The notes below the pieces were generated by a model. The model searched no databases. It was not told the origin of the DNA and was given only the letters and a program-made list of their open reading frames with translations. This document shows, piece by piece, positions 18,628 through 27,506 of a DNA stretch of 64,000 nucleotides. Position numbers and translations under genes: made by a program. Position 1 is the stretch's first letter. Every line of letters begins with the position of its first letter. The DNA is from SKUL01 sp964487545 (GTDB lineage: Bacteria > Bacteroidota > Bacteroidia > Flavobacteriales_D > SKUL01), in the NCBI GenBank assembly GCA_964487545.1, contig CAZARI010000003.1:1-64000 (forward strand). The letters are read 5' to 3'.

Positions 18628-19749
18628 TCAGCCTCTTCCTGGAGTCCTTATCAGCCGGTATCGTTTTCCGGGTAGTGCTTTCACTATGCCCTCCAGTTCG
18701 AGGTTGAGCAACAAATGAGATATTTCGCGCATGGGTTTGCCCGCGAGGTCAGCCAGTGAGTCGATAGAAACAGGACCAGAATGCTGCAGGTGTTTAGCCA
18801 GTGTTAATTCGTTTTCTGAAAGTGTCGGAAACACACTCAGTTGAGTGGCCGTTGCGGTTTGTGGAGCCGCATTCCAATTGAGTTGCTTCAAAATATCCGC
18901 TGCCGATTCCACCAAAGCCGCGCGGTTGGTTTTGATGAGCCAGTTGCACCCGGCCGATCGTGGGTTTGTTGGTCGACCGGGCACGGCCATCACTTCGCGG
19001 CTGTATGAGTTGGCAATGTCTGTGGTAATCAGCGATCCGCCTTTTTTGTCGGACTCCACCACCAGCACGCCGTCGCAAAGTCCAGCTACGATTCGGTTGC
19101 GCCGCGGAAAATAGTTTTTATCCATGGGGGTGAGGCTGCGAAATTCGCTGATCCAACCACCGTTCGAGAGCATTTCTATGGCTGTTTTGCGGTGGGATGA
19201 AGGGTAAATCAAATCGAGCCCGTGAGCAAAAACTGCCGCAGTGGGCAGGTTAAACTCCAGTGCTGCGCGGTGGGCTGTAATATCGATACCATAGGCCAAG
19301 CCGCTGACGATGAGGATGTTTGAACTGCTGAGCTCTTTGATCATGTTTTGGCAAATCTCCTTGCCTTCGGAGGTGGCGTTTCTGGTTCCTACCACGCTCA
19401 GCACCTGCGGATGGTTCCAACCGAAATTTCCTTTGATGTAGAGTAAAGCCGGAGCGTCGGCGCATTGCTTTAATCGATAAGGGTAGTCCACATCGCCAAT
19501 CATCAGCACGTTGATATTATTCTCCTCAACAAAGCGAAGCTCTTTTTCGGCTTCTGCTAAGGTTTGGCGCAACAGAATTTGTTTTACAACAGAACGATGC
19601 ACGCCAGACACGCTATTGAGGTCGGATCGCGACGCCTGAAATGTTTTTTCGGCGCTTCCAAAAGCATTGATTAAGCGGTTAACCGTTACGGGTCCCATGC
19701 CGTCAATTATACTCAAGGCAATCTTCCAGAACGTGTTGCTAGTACTCAA
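18628..19749 (-). CDS. dprA: DNA-processing protein DprA
   Basis: 373 residues from a TTG start at 19749. DprA loads RecA onto incoming single-stranded DNA during natural transformation. The N-terminal helix-hairpin-helix region (about 1-75, with IIDGMGPVTVNRLINAF) is followed by the Rossmann-like domain: VVGTRNAT, SGLAYGIDITAHRAAL, FAHGLDLIYPSSHR and RRNRIVAGL. A C-terminal winged-helix domain (about 305-373) follows. Length and order are normal. It is divergent from the TonB-dependent receptor gene, and its start codon lies inside that gene's promoter. Other competence genes are not in the window. Confidence 0.95.
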   Translation of the reverse strand: MSTSNTFWKIALSIIDGMGPVTVNRLINAFGSAEKTFQASRSDLNSVSGVHRSVVKQILLRQTLAEAEKELRFVEENNINVLMIGDVDYPYRLKQCADAPALLYIKGNFGWNHPQVLSVVGTRNATSEGKEICQNMIKELSSSNILIVSGLAYGIDITAHRAALEFNLPTAAVFAHGLDLIYPSSHRKTAIEMLSNGGWISEFRSLTPMDKNYFPRRNRIVAGLCDGVLVVESDKKGGSLITTDIANSYSREVMAVPGRPTNPRSAGCNWLIKTNRAALVESAADILKQLNWNAAPQTATATQLSVFPTLSENELTLAKHLQHSGPVSIDSLADLAGKPMREISHLLLNLELEGIVKALPGKRYRLIRTPGRG

Positions 19750-19764
19750 ATCGTGCTATATTTG
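19736..19764 (+). promoter_or_regulatory. Bacteroidota-type promoter for the TonB-dependent receptor gene
   Basis: TTG (19736-19738), an 18-base spacer and TATATTTG (19757-19764) fit the -33/-7 pattern of Bacteroidota primary sigma promoters. The expected transcript start is about 40 bases before the ATG at 19812. The elements overlap the start of the divergent dprA gene. Confidence 0.65.
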
Positions 19765-19811
19765 TGAGGTTAACCTGCGGCCAAAAGCCATCAATTTCAA
19801 GACCCTCAAAT

Positions 19812-22376
19812 ATGAGAATTTTTATTCTAATGCTTTGCCTGCAAGCTACTTTAACTGCTGTTGCTCAGCAAGGACAATTGTCGGGACAAGTTACCGACGC
19901 AAGCAATGGAGAAACATTAATCGGCGTGAATGTGATCTATGGTGAAGGCTCCGGTGTGGCCACAGATATCAACGGAAGTTATACGCTGAATCTCGAGCCT
20001 GGAACGTACCGCATCACTTTTAAATATATCGGATACGAGCCAGTAAATTATGAAGCAGTGATTAAATCCGGCGATCAATTCACTAAAAATATTGAGTTGA
20101 TGCCCGCCGCCGGTCAGCTCGATGTGGTGGTGGTTAGTGCGAGCCGCTACGAGCAGCGCTTCGAAGACCTCACTGTATCAATGGAAGTAATTAAACCCTA
20201 TCTGGTAGAAAACCGCAATAACACGAGCATAGCGCAGGTACTCGATCAAACGCCGGGTGTGATTCTGGTGGACGGTGAACCGCAAATTCGCGGAGGTAGC
20301 GGATACAGCTTTGGCGCCGGAAGTCGTGTGCAGGTTCTCTTAGATGACATCCCCATGCTTTCGGGGGATATCGGACGACCTAATTGGGGCTATCTACCTA
20401 CCGAAAACGTGGAGCAAATCGAAGTGATTAAAGGAGCCAGCAGCGTTCTGTACGGTTCGTCCGCACTTAGCGGAGTAATCAACCTGCGCACTGCCTACCC
20501 GCGCGATGAGCCAAAAACAAAAGTCAGCGTTTTTACCGGCATGTACATGGCACCACGCACAGACGATGAACTGTATTGGCGACAGCCCGGCTATCGACAC
20601 GAACTGGGGGTGTATCATCCAGTGCAAGATGTTATTGCCAATCCCATGCAGGGAGGAATGAGCTTTTTTCACTCCAGAAAAATCAAGCAACTCGATGTGG
20701 TTTTTGGAGCAAACTTCTTTTCAGATATGGGCTATACCGGCCCGGAGTTGCCAACAGATACTTCTCATGTAGATGAAAACGGCCAGCCGCGAATTCTCGA
20801 ATTTTCTGAAAGTGGCGATACGTTGTGGCGAAAACCAGCGCAGATGTCAGAAAACAGGGTGCGAGGAAACCTTAACCTGCGCTATCGTTTTAAGAATATT
20901 GAAGGGCTTAGCGTGGGCATAAACTCCAATGCCATGTATTCCTTATCGAGCTTTTCGTTGCTGTGGCTCAATTCAAACGAAGGTTTGTATCGCCCCCGGC
21001 TAAACGGAATCACCACTACCAAACAGCTCAATTTCAACCTGGACCCCTACATTGAATATGTCAACAATAAGGGACAGTCTCACAAGCTGAAAACGCGCTA
21101 TTTTCACCTCGACAATCTCAACACCAACAACCAGTCGAACTGGTCGCGAACCTATTTTGCAGAGTACTTGGCGAGCCAGAATTTCGATCACTACGGCATT
21201 AACGGCCTTAACGTCACCATCGGCGCCATGACCAGCTATACGGCTGCCCGATCCGATTTATACGTGGCAAACGAGGCCGGCGATGGCAACAACAGCGCGC
21301 ATAACTCCGCCTTGTTTATGCAGATTGATAAACGGTTTTTTCACCGACTAACCCTCTCAGGCGGGGTGCGCTATGAGTGGTACAACGTGAATAATGAAGT
21401 GATGGCCGCGCCGATTTTCAGAACCGGTGCGAATTTTCAGTTGCTTGACGGCACTTTTCTGCGAACATCCATCGGTCAGGGTATTCGCTTTCCAACCATT
21501 GGTGAGCGCTTTATCATCACTTCGGTGGGCGGCCAAAACATTTTTCCGAATCCCGATTTGAAAGCCGAAAGAAGCTATAGCGCAGAGTTTGGTGTTAAAC
21601 AAGGTTTTGAATTTTTCGGTTTCCGCGGATTTATTGACGCTGCTTACTTTTATCAGGAGTTCGATAACTTCATAGAGTTTACTTTCGGCCCATGGGGAAC
21701 ACGGGTAATTCAGATTGGCGATAACGTTTATCCAGATCTATTCAATATGGATAAAATCGTTGGGTTTAAATCGGTAAATACCGGAAAAGCCAAGGTTCAA
21801 GGCTTGGATTTCTCATTGCTTGGTGAAGGAGAAATCGGTCCTGTTGGCTTGCGTATGCTATTTGGTTACACCTACGTGTTGCCCATGTCGATGGATCCTG
21901 ATAAACCCTATGCCGAGCCAGAAATGGCAAGTTTGGTGAATAACGATGGCTCGAGTGAGTTTTTGAATGACCTTATCTTCAATCCGATTACGTATCACAA
22001 TACCAGCTCGTATCCAGATGAGGACTTGCTGAAGTATCGTGTAGAGCACATGGCCAAACTGGACATTGAGTTGTCGTATAAAAAATTCACCCTTGGAAGC
22101 AGTGTTCGCATGCACACGCCTATCCGCAATATCGATCGCACTTTTATTATTCTCGACGAAGACGGGTACAACATGCTGCCTTCTGGAATCAGCAAATGGA
22201 TGAAAGAAAAAACCGATCCGGTATATATTGTTGATATGCGGGTATCCTATCAGCTGTCGCCTCGGAGCAAGTTAGCGCTCATTTCAAACAACCTGTTTAA
22301 TACCGAATACGCCATTCGTCCGCTCACCATTGAAAGTCCTGGGTTGGCCATGGTGCAATATACTTGGGAAATGTGA
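19812..22376 (+). CDS. TonB-dependent outer-membrane receptor with carboxypeptidase-like domain
   Basis: 854 residues from the ATG at 19812, which starts a signal peptide ending near AVAQQ. A carboxypeptidase-regulatory-like beta-sandwich domain comes first (GQVTDASNGETLIGVNV, about 25-105), then the plug (about 120-235, with EVIKGASSVLYGSSALSGVINLRT split around the plug core) and a 22-strand-type barrel to the C-terminus (YTWEM). It imports a ligand using TonB energy; the ligand is not deducible. No SusD partner is adjacent, which argues against a SusCD glycan system. The stop overlaps the kdsB start by one base. Confidence 0.93.
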   Translation: MRIFILMLCLQATLTAVAQQGQLSGQVTDASNGETLIGVNVIYGEGSGVATDINGSYTLNLEPGTYRITFKYIGYEPVNYEAVIKSGDQFTKNIELMPAAGQLDVVVVSASRYEQRFEDLTVSMEVIKPYLVENRNNTSIAQVLDQTPGVILVDGEPQIRGGSGYSFGAGSRVQVLLDDIPMLSGDIGRPNWGYLPTENVEQIEVIKGASSVLYGSSALSGVINLRTAYPRDEPKTKVSVFTGMYMAPRTDDELYWRQPGYRHELGVYHPVQDVIANPMQGGMSFFHSRKIKQLDVVFGANFFSDMGYTGPELPTDTSHVDENGQPRILEFSESGDTLWRKPAQMSENRVRGNLNLRYRFKNIEGLSVGINSNAMYSLSSFSLLWLNSNEGLYRPRLNGITTTKQLNFNLDPYIEYVNNKGQSHKLKTRYFHLDNLNTNNQSNWSRTYFAEYLASQNFDHYGINGLNVTIGAMTSYTAARSDLYVANEAGDGNNSAHNSALFMQIDKRFFHRLTLSGGVRYEWYNVNNEVMAAPIFRTGANFQLLDGTFLRTSIGQGIRFPTIGERFIITSVGGQNIFPNPDLKAERSYSAEFGVKQGFEFFGFRGFIDAAYFYQEFDNFIEFTFGPWGTRVIQIGDNVYPDLFNMDKIVGFKSVNTGKAKVQGLDFSLLGEGEIGPVGLRMLFGYTYVLPMSMDPDKPYAEPEMASLVNNDGSSEFLNDLIFNPITYHNTSSYPDEDLLKYRVEHMAKLDIELSYKKFTLGSSVRMHTPIRNIDRTFIILDEDGYNMLPSGISKWMKEKTDPVYIVDMRVSYQLSPRSKLALISNNLFNTEYAIRPLTIESPGLAMVQYTWEM

Positions 22377-23149
22377 TGACAGAAAAACCATCGGTTCGCT
22401 CACTGGGAATCATACCCGCTAGGTATGGCTCAACCCGGTTTCCGGGAAAGCCGCTGGTAGACATTGCCGGTAAAACCATGGTTCAGCGGGTGTTTGAACA
22501 GGCGCTGAAAACGAATTTAGAGGTAGTGATCATTGCTACCGATGACAGCCGTATCGAAGCCGAAGCCCGGCGAATTGGGGCCACAGCCATCATGACCTCC
22601 GAGCGACATCAAAGCGGAACTGATCGTTGTCAAGAGGCCTATGAAAAATACGACAAACCATTTGATGTGGTAGTGAATATTCAGGGTGATGAGCCGTTTA
22701 TTCAGCCCGCACAAATAAATCAGTTGATTCATTGCTTCAACGACCGGCAGGTGCAGATTGCAACGTTGATCAAACCAGCCGCTCATGTACAAGAGCTGTT
22801 TGATACCAACAGGGTAAAAGTGGTACGCAACACCCGAAACGAAGCCCTGTTCTTTAGTCGCGCTCCCCTGCCGCATCAAAAAAGCCTTCCGCAGGAGCAA
22901 TGGCTGGCAGCGTTCCAATATTTTATTCACATCGGACTTTATGCTTATCGTCCACATATTTTGAACGAATTGGCGCAGTTAAAACCCTCTGCGCTGGAAC
23001 ACGCCGAATCGCTCGAGCAGTTGAGGTGGCTTGAAAACGGATACCGCATCAAGCTGGCCGAAACCATGTTGGAATCGGATGCGGTAGACCACCCCGAGGA
23101 TTTGAAAAAAATGCTCGGACGTATAGACAGGGGAGATTATATCTATTAG
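22376..23149 (+). CDS. kdsB: 3-deoxy-manno-octulosonate cytidylyltransferase (CMP-Kdo synthetase)
   Basis: 257 residues from the ATG at 22376, which shares its A with the TGA of the receptor gene. KdsB activates Kdo with CTP for lipopolysaccharide inner core synthesis in the cytoplasm. Motifs: IIPARYGSTRFPGKPL (nucleotide binding), ATDDSRIE, MTSERHQSGTDRC, NIQGDEPFI and IGLYAYR, ending with a DHPEDL segment. Length is standard. Another in-frame start at 22364 would lie inside the receptor gene and add only four residues. Coupling to a receptor gene is unusual and probably just dense packing. Confidence 0.95.
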   Translation: MTEKPSVRSLGIIPARYGSTRFPGKPLVDIAGKTMVQRVFEQALKTNLEVVIIATDDSRIEAEARRIGATAIMTSERHQSGTDRCQEAYEKYDKPFDVVVNIQGDEPFIQPAQINQLIHCFNDRQVQIATLIKPAAHVQELFDTNRVKVVRNTRNEALFFSRAPLPHQKSLPQEQWLAAFQYFIHIGLYAYRPHILNELAQLKPSALEHAESLEQLRWLENGYRIKLAETMLESDAVDHPEDLKKMLGRIDRGDYIY

Positions 23150-23179
23150 TTTCGTAATTTCGCATAAAGCCCGCAACCA

Positions 23180-24307
23180 TTGCATCTCGACGATAAAATA
23201 AGCGAACTGCTCTATCACTACGATTGTGTGATCATTCCGGAGTTTGGTGGATTTATCACCAACTATAAACCGGCACATCTCGACGAGCGTCTGCATTTGT
23301 TTCACCCCCCCTCTAAAGAAATTTCTTTTAACCGCAATCTGAAACGCAACGACGGCTTGTTGGCGCATTATCTGGCCGAAGTAGATCAATGTTCGTTTGA
23401 AGAGGCTAATGAAGGGATCCGAAAATCAGTTGAAGATTATTTTTCTCGGTTGAACAAGGGAGAACGTGTGGTTTTCAACAAGGTGGGAATCATTTATCGC
23501 GACAGCAGCCGGAATCTGAGGTTTCAACCCTCGCACGAGGTGAACTTCCTGAAGGATGCTTTTGGGCTGGAAAAGATTTTTGCCGTACCGACAGAATTGC
23601 CCGCTTCATCGGTGCAAACTGAGCAACCTGTTGAAAAGCAGGTGGAAACACGAGTTGCACCGGTTGTCCCATTCGAATCGGTCAACTCTGAGTCAATAGA
23701 GAAAGGGGGAGAAGTTGTTCTGTCGAGCCCGTATAAAAAATGGGCATGGGCCGCGGCGTTTGCACTTCCTGTGCTGGCTTATTCAAGTTGGTTGATTTCT
23801 TCCGGTAACATCGATCGGCCATCCAATCTTACCATTGCCGATTTGAATCCGTTCAAAGGTAATCATGCGGCATTGTACGCAGCTCGACAGGGGTTTGATT
23901 CTACCGCATTGCCCGAACCAGAACGGACCGATGAAACAGCAAACCTGCTGGAATCCGATTCAGATTTTGTGCGCATTTCATTCACCGATCCCAAAGGCGA
24001 CGGGATTTGGGTAAAGCTAAAAATGGATGATATTGCCCCGGTTGCAGCAGTGAATACTTATACCGCTACTGCTGAGGTGCTGGCCATGCGCTACCATATT
24101 ATCGGTGGTTGTTTTAGCGAACTGAATAACGCGCGAAAATTAGTCGACGAGCTTCGAAGCCGCGGATACAACGCCTCTATTTTTGATAAGCACAAAGGCC
24201 TTTATCGCGTCACTTTTGCTGATTTTAACAGCCGAAAAGAAGCGTTGAACACCCTGCGCAAAATCAAGAGGGAAGAGATGAATGCGGCTTGGCTGCTTGT
24301 GCATTAA
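23180..24307 (+). CDS. HU-CCDC81 and SPOR domain membrane protein
   Basis: 375 residues from a TTG start at 23180 (no ATG upstream in frame). Residues 1-130 are a tandem HU-like fold of the bacterial CCDC81 type (DKISELLYHYDCVIIPEFGGF is split here as DKISELLYHYDC and IIPEFGGFI). A single membrane span lies near 190-210 (WAWAAAFALPVLAYSSWLIS). The C-terminal SPOR domain (about 305-375, YHIIGGCFSELNNA) binds glycan strands lacking stem peptides at division sites. The topology puts the HU part in the cytoplasm and SPOR in the periplasm, suggesting a link between the cell interior and septal peptidoglycan. This architecture is known in Bacteroidota but its function is not established. Confidence 0.88.
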   Translation: MHLDDKISELLYHYDCVIIPEFGGFITNYKPAHLDERLHLFHPPSKEISFNRNLKRNDGLLAHYLAEVDQCSFEEANEGIRKSVEDYFSRLNKGERVVFNKVGIIYRDSSRNLRFQPSHEVNFLKDAFGLEKIFAVPTELPASSVQTEQPVEKQVETRVAPVVPFESVNSESIEKGGEVVLSSPYKKWAWAAAFALPVLAYSSWLISSGNIDRPSNLTIADLNPFKGNHAALYAARQGFDSTALPEPERTDETANLLESDSDFVRISFTDPKGDGIWVKLKMDDIAPVAAVNTYTATAEVLAMRYHIIGGCFSELNNARKLVDELRSRGYNASIFDKHKGLYRVTFADFNSRKEALNTLRKIKREEMNAAWLLVH

Positions 24308-24428
24308 ATCATCTGAAAAGTAATCCGATCGTAGGAGAATTAAGCGGCTCCGCTCCCGATTAAATCATCGATTTTTGTTACCTTTCTAAGGTGCGGAAAA
24401 TTACCGCAATATGAAAGGAAATTGACCA

Positions 24429-24815
24429 ATGTCCATCAGTACAATTGAGCTAGAAAAGGCCACCCTTACGTTTGAAGAAAATCAGATCGTACATCTGAAT
24501 ATTAAAGCGGGTCAAGTGATAGAACTTGACGAAGTAAAGCAGATTTTTATAACCATAAATAATGCTGCAAGCGAGAAAAAATTTAGGTTGCTCGTTACCG
24601 CAGATGAAAATGCAGCCCTTTCGCCAGAAGCGCGAAGTTTTGCCTCTTCTGATGCTTCGTCAGATAATATAGTGGCCGACGCGGTACTGGTAAAGCATTA
24701 TTCACACGAGATTACGGCGAATTTTTTCGTCAGGTTCAATAAACCCGCACGGCCAACGCGACTTTTTAAAAGAAAACCAGCCGCGGTTGACTGGCTGAAA
24801 ACGTTTAAGGTTTAG
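24429..24815 (+). CDS. Small cytoplasmic protein, STAS/SEC14-like fold suspected
   Basis: 128 residues, no signal peptide or membrane span. The sequence has an alternating beta/alpha pattern (IVHLNIKAGQVIELDEVKQI, FRLLVTADENAALSPEARSF) and ends RPTRLFKRKPAAVDWLKTFK. This resembles the STAS-like family found in Bacteroidota, in which a C-terminal 'AxxWL' segment is typical. I cannot assign a ligand or partner. Upstream, 24308-24428 holds no clear promoter. It is convergent with the DUF4837 gene and overlaps its end by four bases. Confidence 0.75.
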   Translation: MSISTIELEKATLTFEENQIVHLNIKAGQVIELDEVKQIFITINNAASEKKFRLLVTADENAALSPEARSFASSDASSDNIVADAVLVKHYSHEITANFFVRFNKPARPTRLFKRKPAAVDWLKTFKV

Positions 24816-25843
24816 TTCAACTCCACATCGTCGTGGTTGGAGGGGCTAAAGTGAAGACTGTAAACCATGGCTTCTACCTCACGCAGGTATTCGCGCTTAT
24901 CGAATTTCGGCGCAAAAACAAATCCTTCCGCAGTAACTACCCGCTGATTTACTTCGTCCAGAACAGTGAGGCTGATAAACGGTCCGCCCATCACTGCTCC
25001 TGCTGTTCGCCACAATCCGCGCATTTCTACTGCATATCCTGCGGGGTGAATCACTGGTTTGCCCAAGGGGGGAAGCAAATGCTCCGTGGTCATATACGAA
25101 CCTTCTGCCGGCCCGGGCACGTGTTCTTTCAACACCGAATCACGAACGGAAAGCAATTGATCGATTGTAAAAGCACTATCGCTGGTATAGGGGTAATGGT
25201 ATATAAAAACCCCTTGCAGAATATCGTGGCGAGTTCCTCCAACAGGCTTGGTTTGTTCTCTTTTGATCCAAACAAAATTGGAAGTGACTTTCGCAAATGA
25301 GCAATCCGAAGGTACTGCGATACCCAATCCGTGTTCTTTCAGTCGGTCGGTTACGCCGGCATGGGTTTGTGATCTATGAAACGACTGCAGACGGTTTCGT
25401 TCATATTCGTGAAATTTTTCTGCTATAGAAGGCCCGTTTTCTTTCATCAGCGAATCGAATTCGGCAATACTCGATGCGTAGGCCGTAATTACCAACTGAT
25501 GTGATGACCATTTGTTTCGTTGTGCTTCAATGCGCGCTGTTCCGGTCATGTCAGGTGATAAATTCACAAACAGTAAATTGCGGTGTTGTTGTGTTAATTG
25601 ATTCACCTGCACGGGAGTCATGTTGATGATACGGAACTGGGGTTCTGCCTGAGGCAACATTGGATAAGTGCCGCCCAAGTGTTCGTGAATGATATCACCG
25701 GCCCGCCCGTCGTAGTCTATTTTATTCATCACACAGATAATCTCGCCCGGGGCTCCAGTGTGTCGTGGCAAAACGTATGACGAATCACCGCTGCATGAGA
25801 CCAAAAATGCGGTTGCAATGAATATGGAAATGAGTTTAGCCAA
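24812..25843 (-). CDS. DUF4837-family lipoprotein
   Basis: 343 residues with a lipoprotein signal (FLVSC, Cys17). The body matches my memory of DUF4837 proteins in Bacteroidota: an opening LPRHTGAPGEIICVM, an FVNLSPD segment and a C-terminal half with MRGLWRTAGAVMGGPFIS. Function is unknown; location is the periplasmic face of a membrane. The start overlaps the stop of the lytic transglycosylase gene by eight bases, so it is the second gene of that unit and may act in the same envelope process. Gene reality is firm; function is not. Confidence 0.85.
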   Translation of the reverse strand: MAKLISIFIATAFLVSCSGDSSYVLPRHTGAPGEIICVMNKIDYDGRAGDIIHEHLGGTYPMLPQAEPQFRIINMTPVQVNQLTQQHRNLLFVNLSPDMTGTARIEAQRNKWSSHQLVITAYASSIAEFDSLMKENGPSIAEKFHEYERNRLQSFHRSQTHAGVTDRLKEHGLGIAVPSDCSFAKVTSNFVWIKREQTKPVGGTRHDILQGVFIYHYPYTSDSAFTIDQLLSVRDSVLKEHVPGPAEGSYMTTEHLLPPLGKPVIHPAGYAVEMRGLWRTAGAVMGGPFISLTVLDEVNQRVVTAEGFVFAPKFDKREYLREVEAMVYSLHFSPSNHDDVELN

Positions 25844-27392
25844 TGGGTTGAATCTTGATCTTCTGACCCGGTTTTAGCCGGTTAAAATTCATTCCACTGT
25901 TGAGCTGCTTGAGCTGATTAACCGTTACACCATCATATTTTTTGGCGATATCCCAAAGGGTATCACCCAGTTGCACTGTGTGGTATTTATAGTTCTGCGA
26001 AGCCTTGCCAGTGGGGGTGGCCAGCGTTTGGGTCGAAGCCTGAGCCGTCACCGTACTTTTTGCCACTTCTTTAGCAGGCTGATGCTTAATGGAACGGTGA
26101 ATGGTTAGGTTTTGTCCGGGGTAGATGTTGGTGTTTCTCAACCCGTTCCACTCCATCAAATCGCGCACGCGCACATCGTAGCGGTTGGCAATCGATCCGA
26201 GAAATTCGCCACTGCGCACGCGGTGATATTCGGTTACTTCTTCTACCGAAGCCAGCAACTCAGCTTTATTTGGATCGGGTGTGTAGTTTTTAATGCTGTC
26301 GTGATTGACAATAAATACCCCAATACTCTCTTTAGGCAGGCACAAAACGCGCGGCTTTTCAGCGGTGGCGGGAATTACATTCTTTTTGTAAGTCGGATTT
26401 AACAGCTCTAACCACTCGGTTTTAACATCGGTGTAGGTAGCCACCTGTGTAAAGGTGAGTCGGTCGGTAATGTGCAGGGTGTCTGTATCGTGATATGAAA
26501 ATGGAGCCGGCACTGGATAAATGTTGTGTTCACGATAATAATTCATCATGTAATTTACGGCAATAAATGCCGGAACGTACCCTCGGGTTTCGCGTGGCAG
26601 ATAATTTCTGATGGCCCAGTAATCCTTTTTCCCACCCGATCGGCGGATGGCTTTGTTCACGTTGCCCGGCCCCGCGTTGTAGGCTGCCAGCACCAAATTC
26701 CAGTCACCGTATATGTTGTAGAGCGAATTCAGATATCGGCAGGCCGCGATTGTAGCATCATACGGGTTGTAGCGGTCGTCTTCATAAGAAGTAACATTCA
26801 GGTCGAACATCTTGCCCGTGGCGTACATAAACTGCCACAGTCCCTTGGCGCCAGCGCGAGAATGAGCGCGAGGGTTCAGTGCTGATTCAACGATAGCGAG
26901 GTGCTTCATTTCAAGCGGAATGCCAAACATATCGAGCTTCTCTTCGATCATGGGAAAATATAAATCCGACATGCCCAGCACCCGCGACGACAATTCCCTT
27001 TTGCGGTTTACATACAAATTGATAAAGGCCTGCACGTGGTTATTGTAGCGCAAATCCATCGGAGATTGCGCATCAAGTAGCTGCAGCCTTTCACGTATGG
27101 TGTTGTCGTCCCACTCGGGAATTTCGGTGGGCTCAAAGCCGAAAATGTTAAGACATGAAGTGTCGGTGTTGCAGATGAAAGCGTCGTTCATCAAGGCCTG
27201 AAACTGCGCGTCGAGCATTGCGGCAAAAGGATCATCGTCGGCAATGTAAAGTGGGGGTAGTGTGTCGGCAGGCGCTATGTTTGACAGATGTATTTGCGTC
27301 GTGTCTGTATTGGTAGCGATGGTGTCTTGTGCATACATTGGGATGCAAAAAAACAGTGCACCAAAGAACAGGCAGTGATTTAAACTTTTCAT
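25836..27392 (-). CDS. Lytic transglycosylase with two LysM domains (MltD-like)
   Basis: 518 residues from the ATG at 27392; an in-frame start at 27437 would put 15 residues before a normal signal peptide (MKSLNHCLFFGALFFCIPMYAQ). The SLT domain (about 140-290) has the catalytic Glu in AIVESALNPRAHS, followed by GAKGLWQFM and AAYNAGPGNV. Two LysM modules (about 390-435 and 470-516) bind peptidoglycan. It cleaves glycan strands between MurNAc and GlcNAc in the periplasm. The gene is coupled to the DUF4837 lipoprotein downstream. Confidence 0.93.
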   Translation of the reverse strand: MKSLNHCLFFGALFFCIPMYAQDTIATNTDTTQIHLSNIAPADTLPPLYIADDDPFAAMLDAQFQALMNDAFICNTDTSCLNIFGFEPTEIPEWDDNTIRERLQLLDAQSPMDLRYNNHVQAFINLYVNRKRELSSRVLGMSDLYFPMIEEKLDMFGIPLEMKHLAIVESALNPRAHSRAGAKGLWQFMYATGKMFDLNVTSYEDDRYNPYDATIAACRYLNSLYNIYGDWNLVLAAYNAGPGNVNKAIRRSGGKKDYWAIRNYLPRETRGYVPAFIAVNYMMNYYREHNIYPVPAPFSYHDTDTLHITDRLTFTQVATYTDVKTEWLELLNPTYKKNVIPATAEKPRVLCLPKESIGVFIVNHDSIKNYTPDPNKAELLASVEEVTEYHRVRSGEFLGSIANRYDVRVRDLMEWNGLRNTNIYPGQNLTIHRSIKHQPAKEVAKSTVTAQASTQTLATPTGKASQNYKYHTVQLGDTLWDIAKKYDGVTVNQLKQLNSGMNFNRLKPGQKIKIQPIG

Positions 27393-27470
27393 AAGCTGCT
27401 TGAGTGGGAACATGAATAATACGTATTCAAAAAGCATTTGTTTTACTACCTGCTAAATTCGTTTTTAAAA

Positions 27471-27485
27471 CGCCATTGACTGGCG
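27471..27485 (-). terminator. Weak hairpin after gatA
   Basis: On the minus strand CGCCA (27485-27481) and TGGCG (27475-27471) form a 5-bp stem with a 5-base loop, followed by TTTT. It lies about 20 bases past the gatA stop and may separate gatA from the lytic transglycosylase gene. Confidence 0.4.
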
Positions 27486-27506
27486 ATGGAAAGGTAGGAT
27501 TATGAA

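Noticed and set aside
19812..22376. SusC-type glycan receptor
   Set aside because: No SusD gene or glycoside hydrolases lie next to it, so a general TonB-dependent receptor is the safer call.
24340..24352. AGCGG-CT-CCGCT inverted repeat before the 128-residue gene
   Set aside because: The loop is only two bases and no U-run follows, so neither a terminator nor a clear operator.
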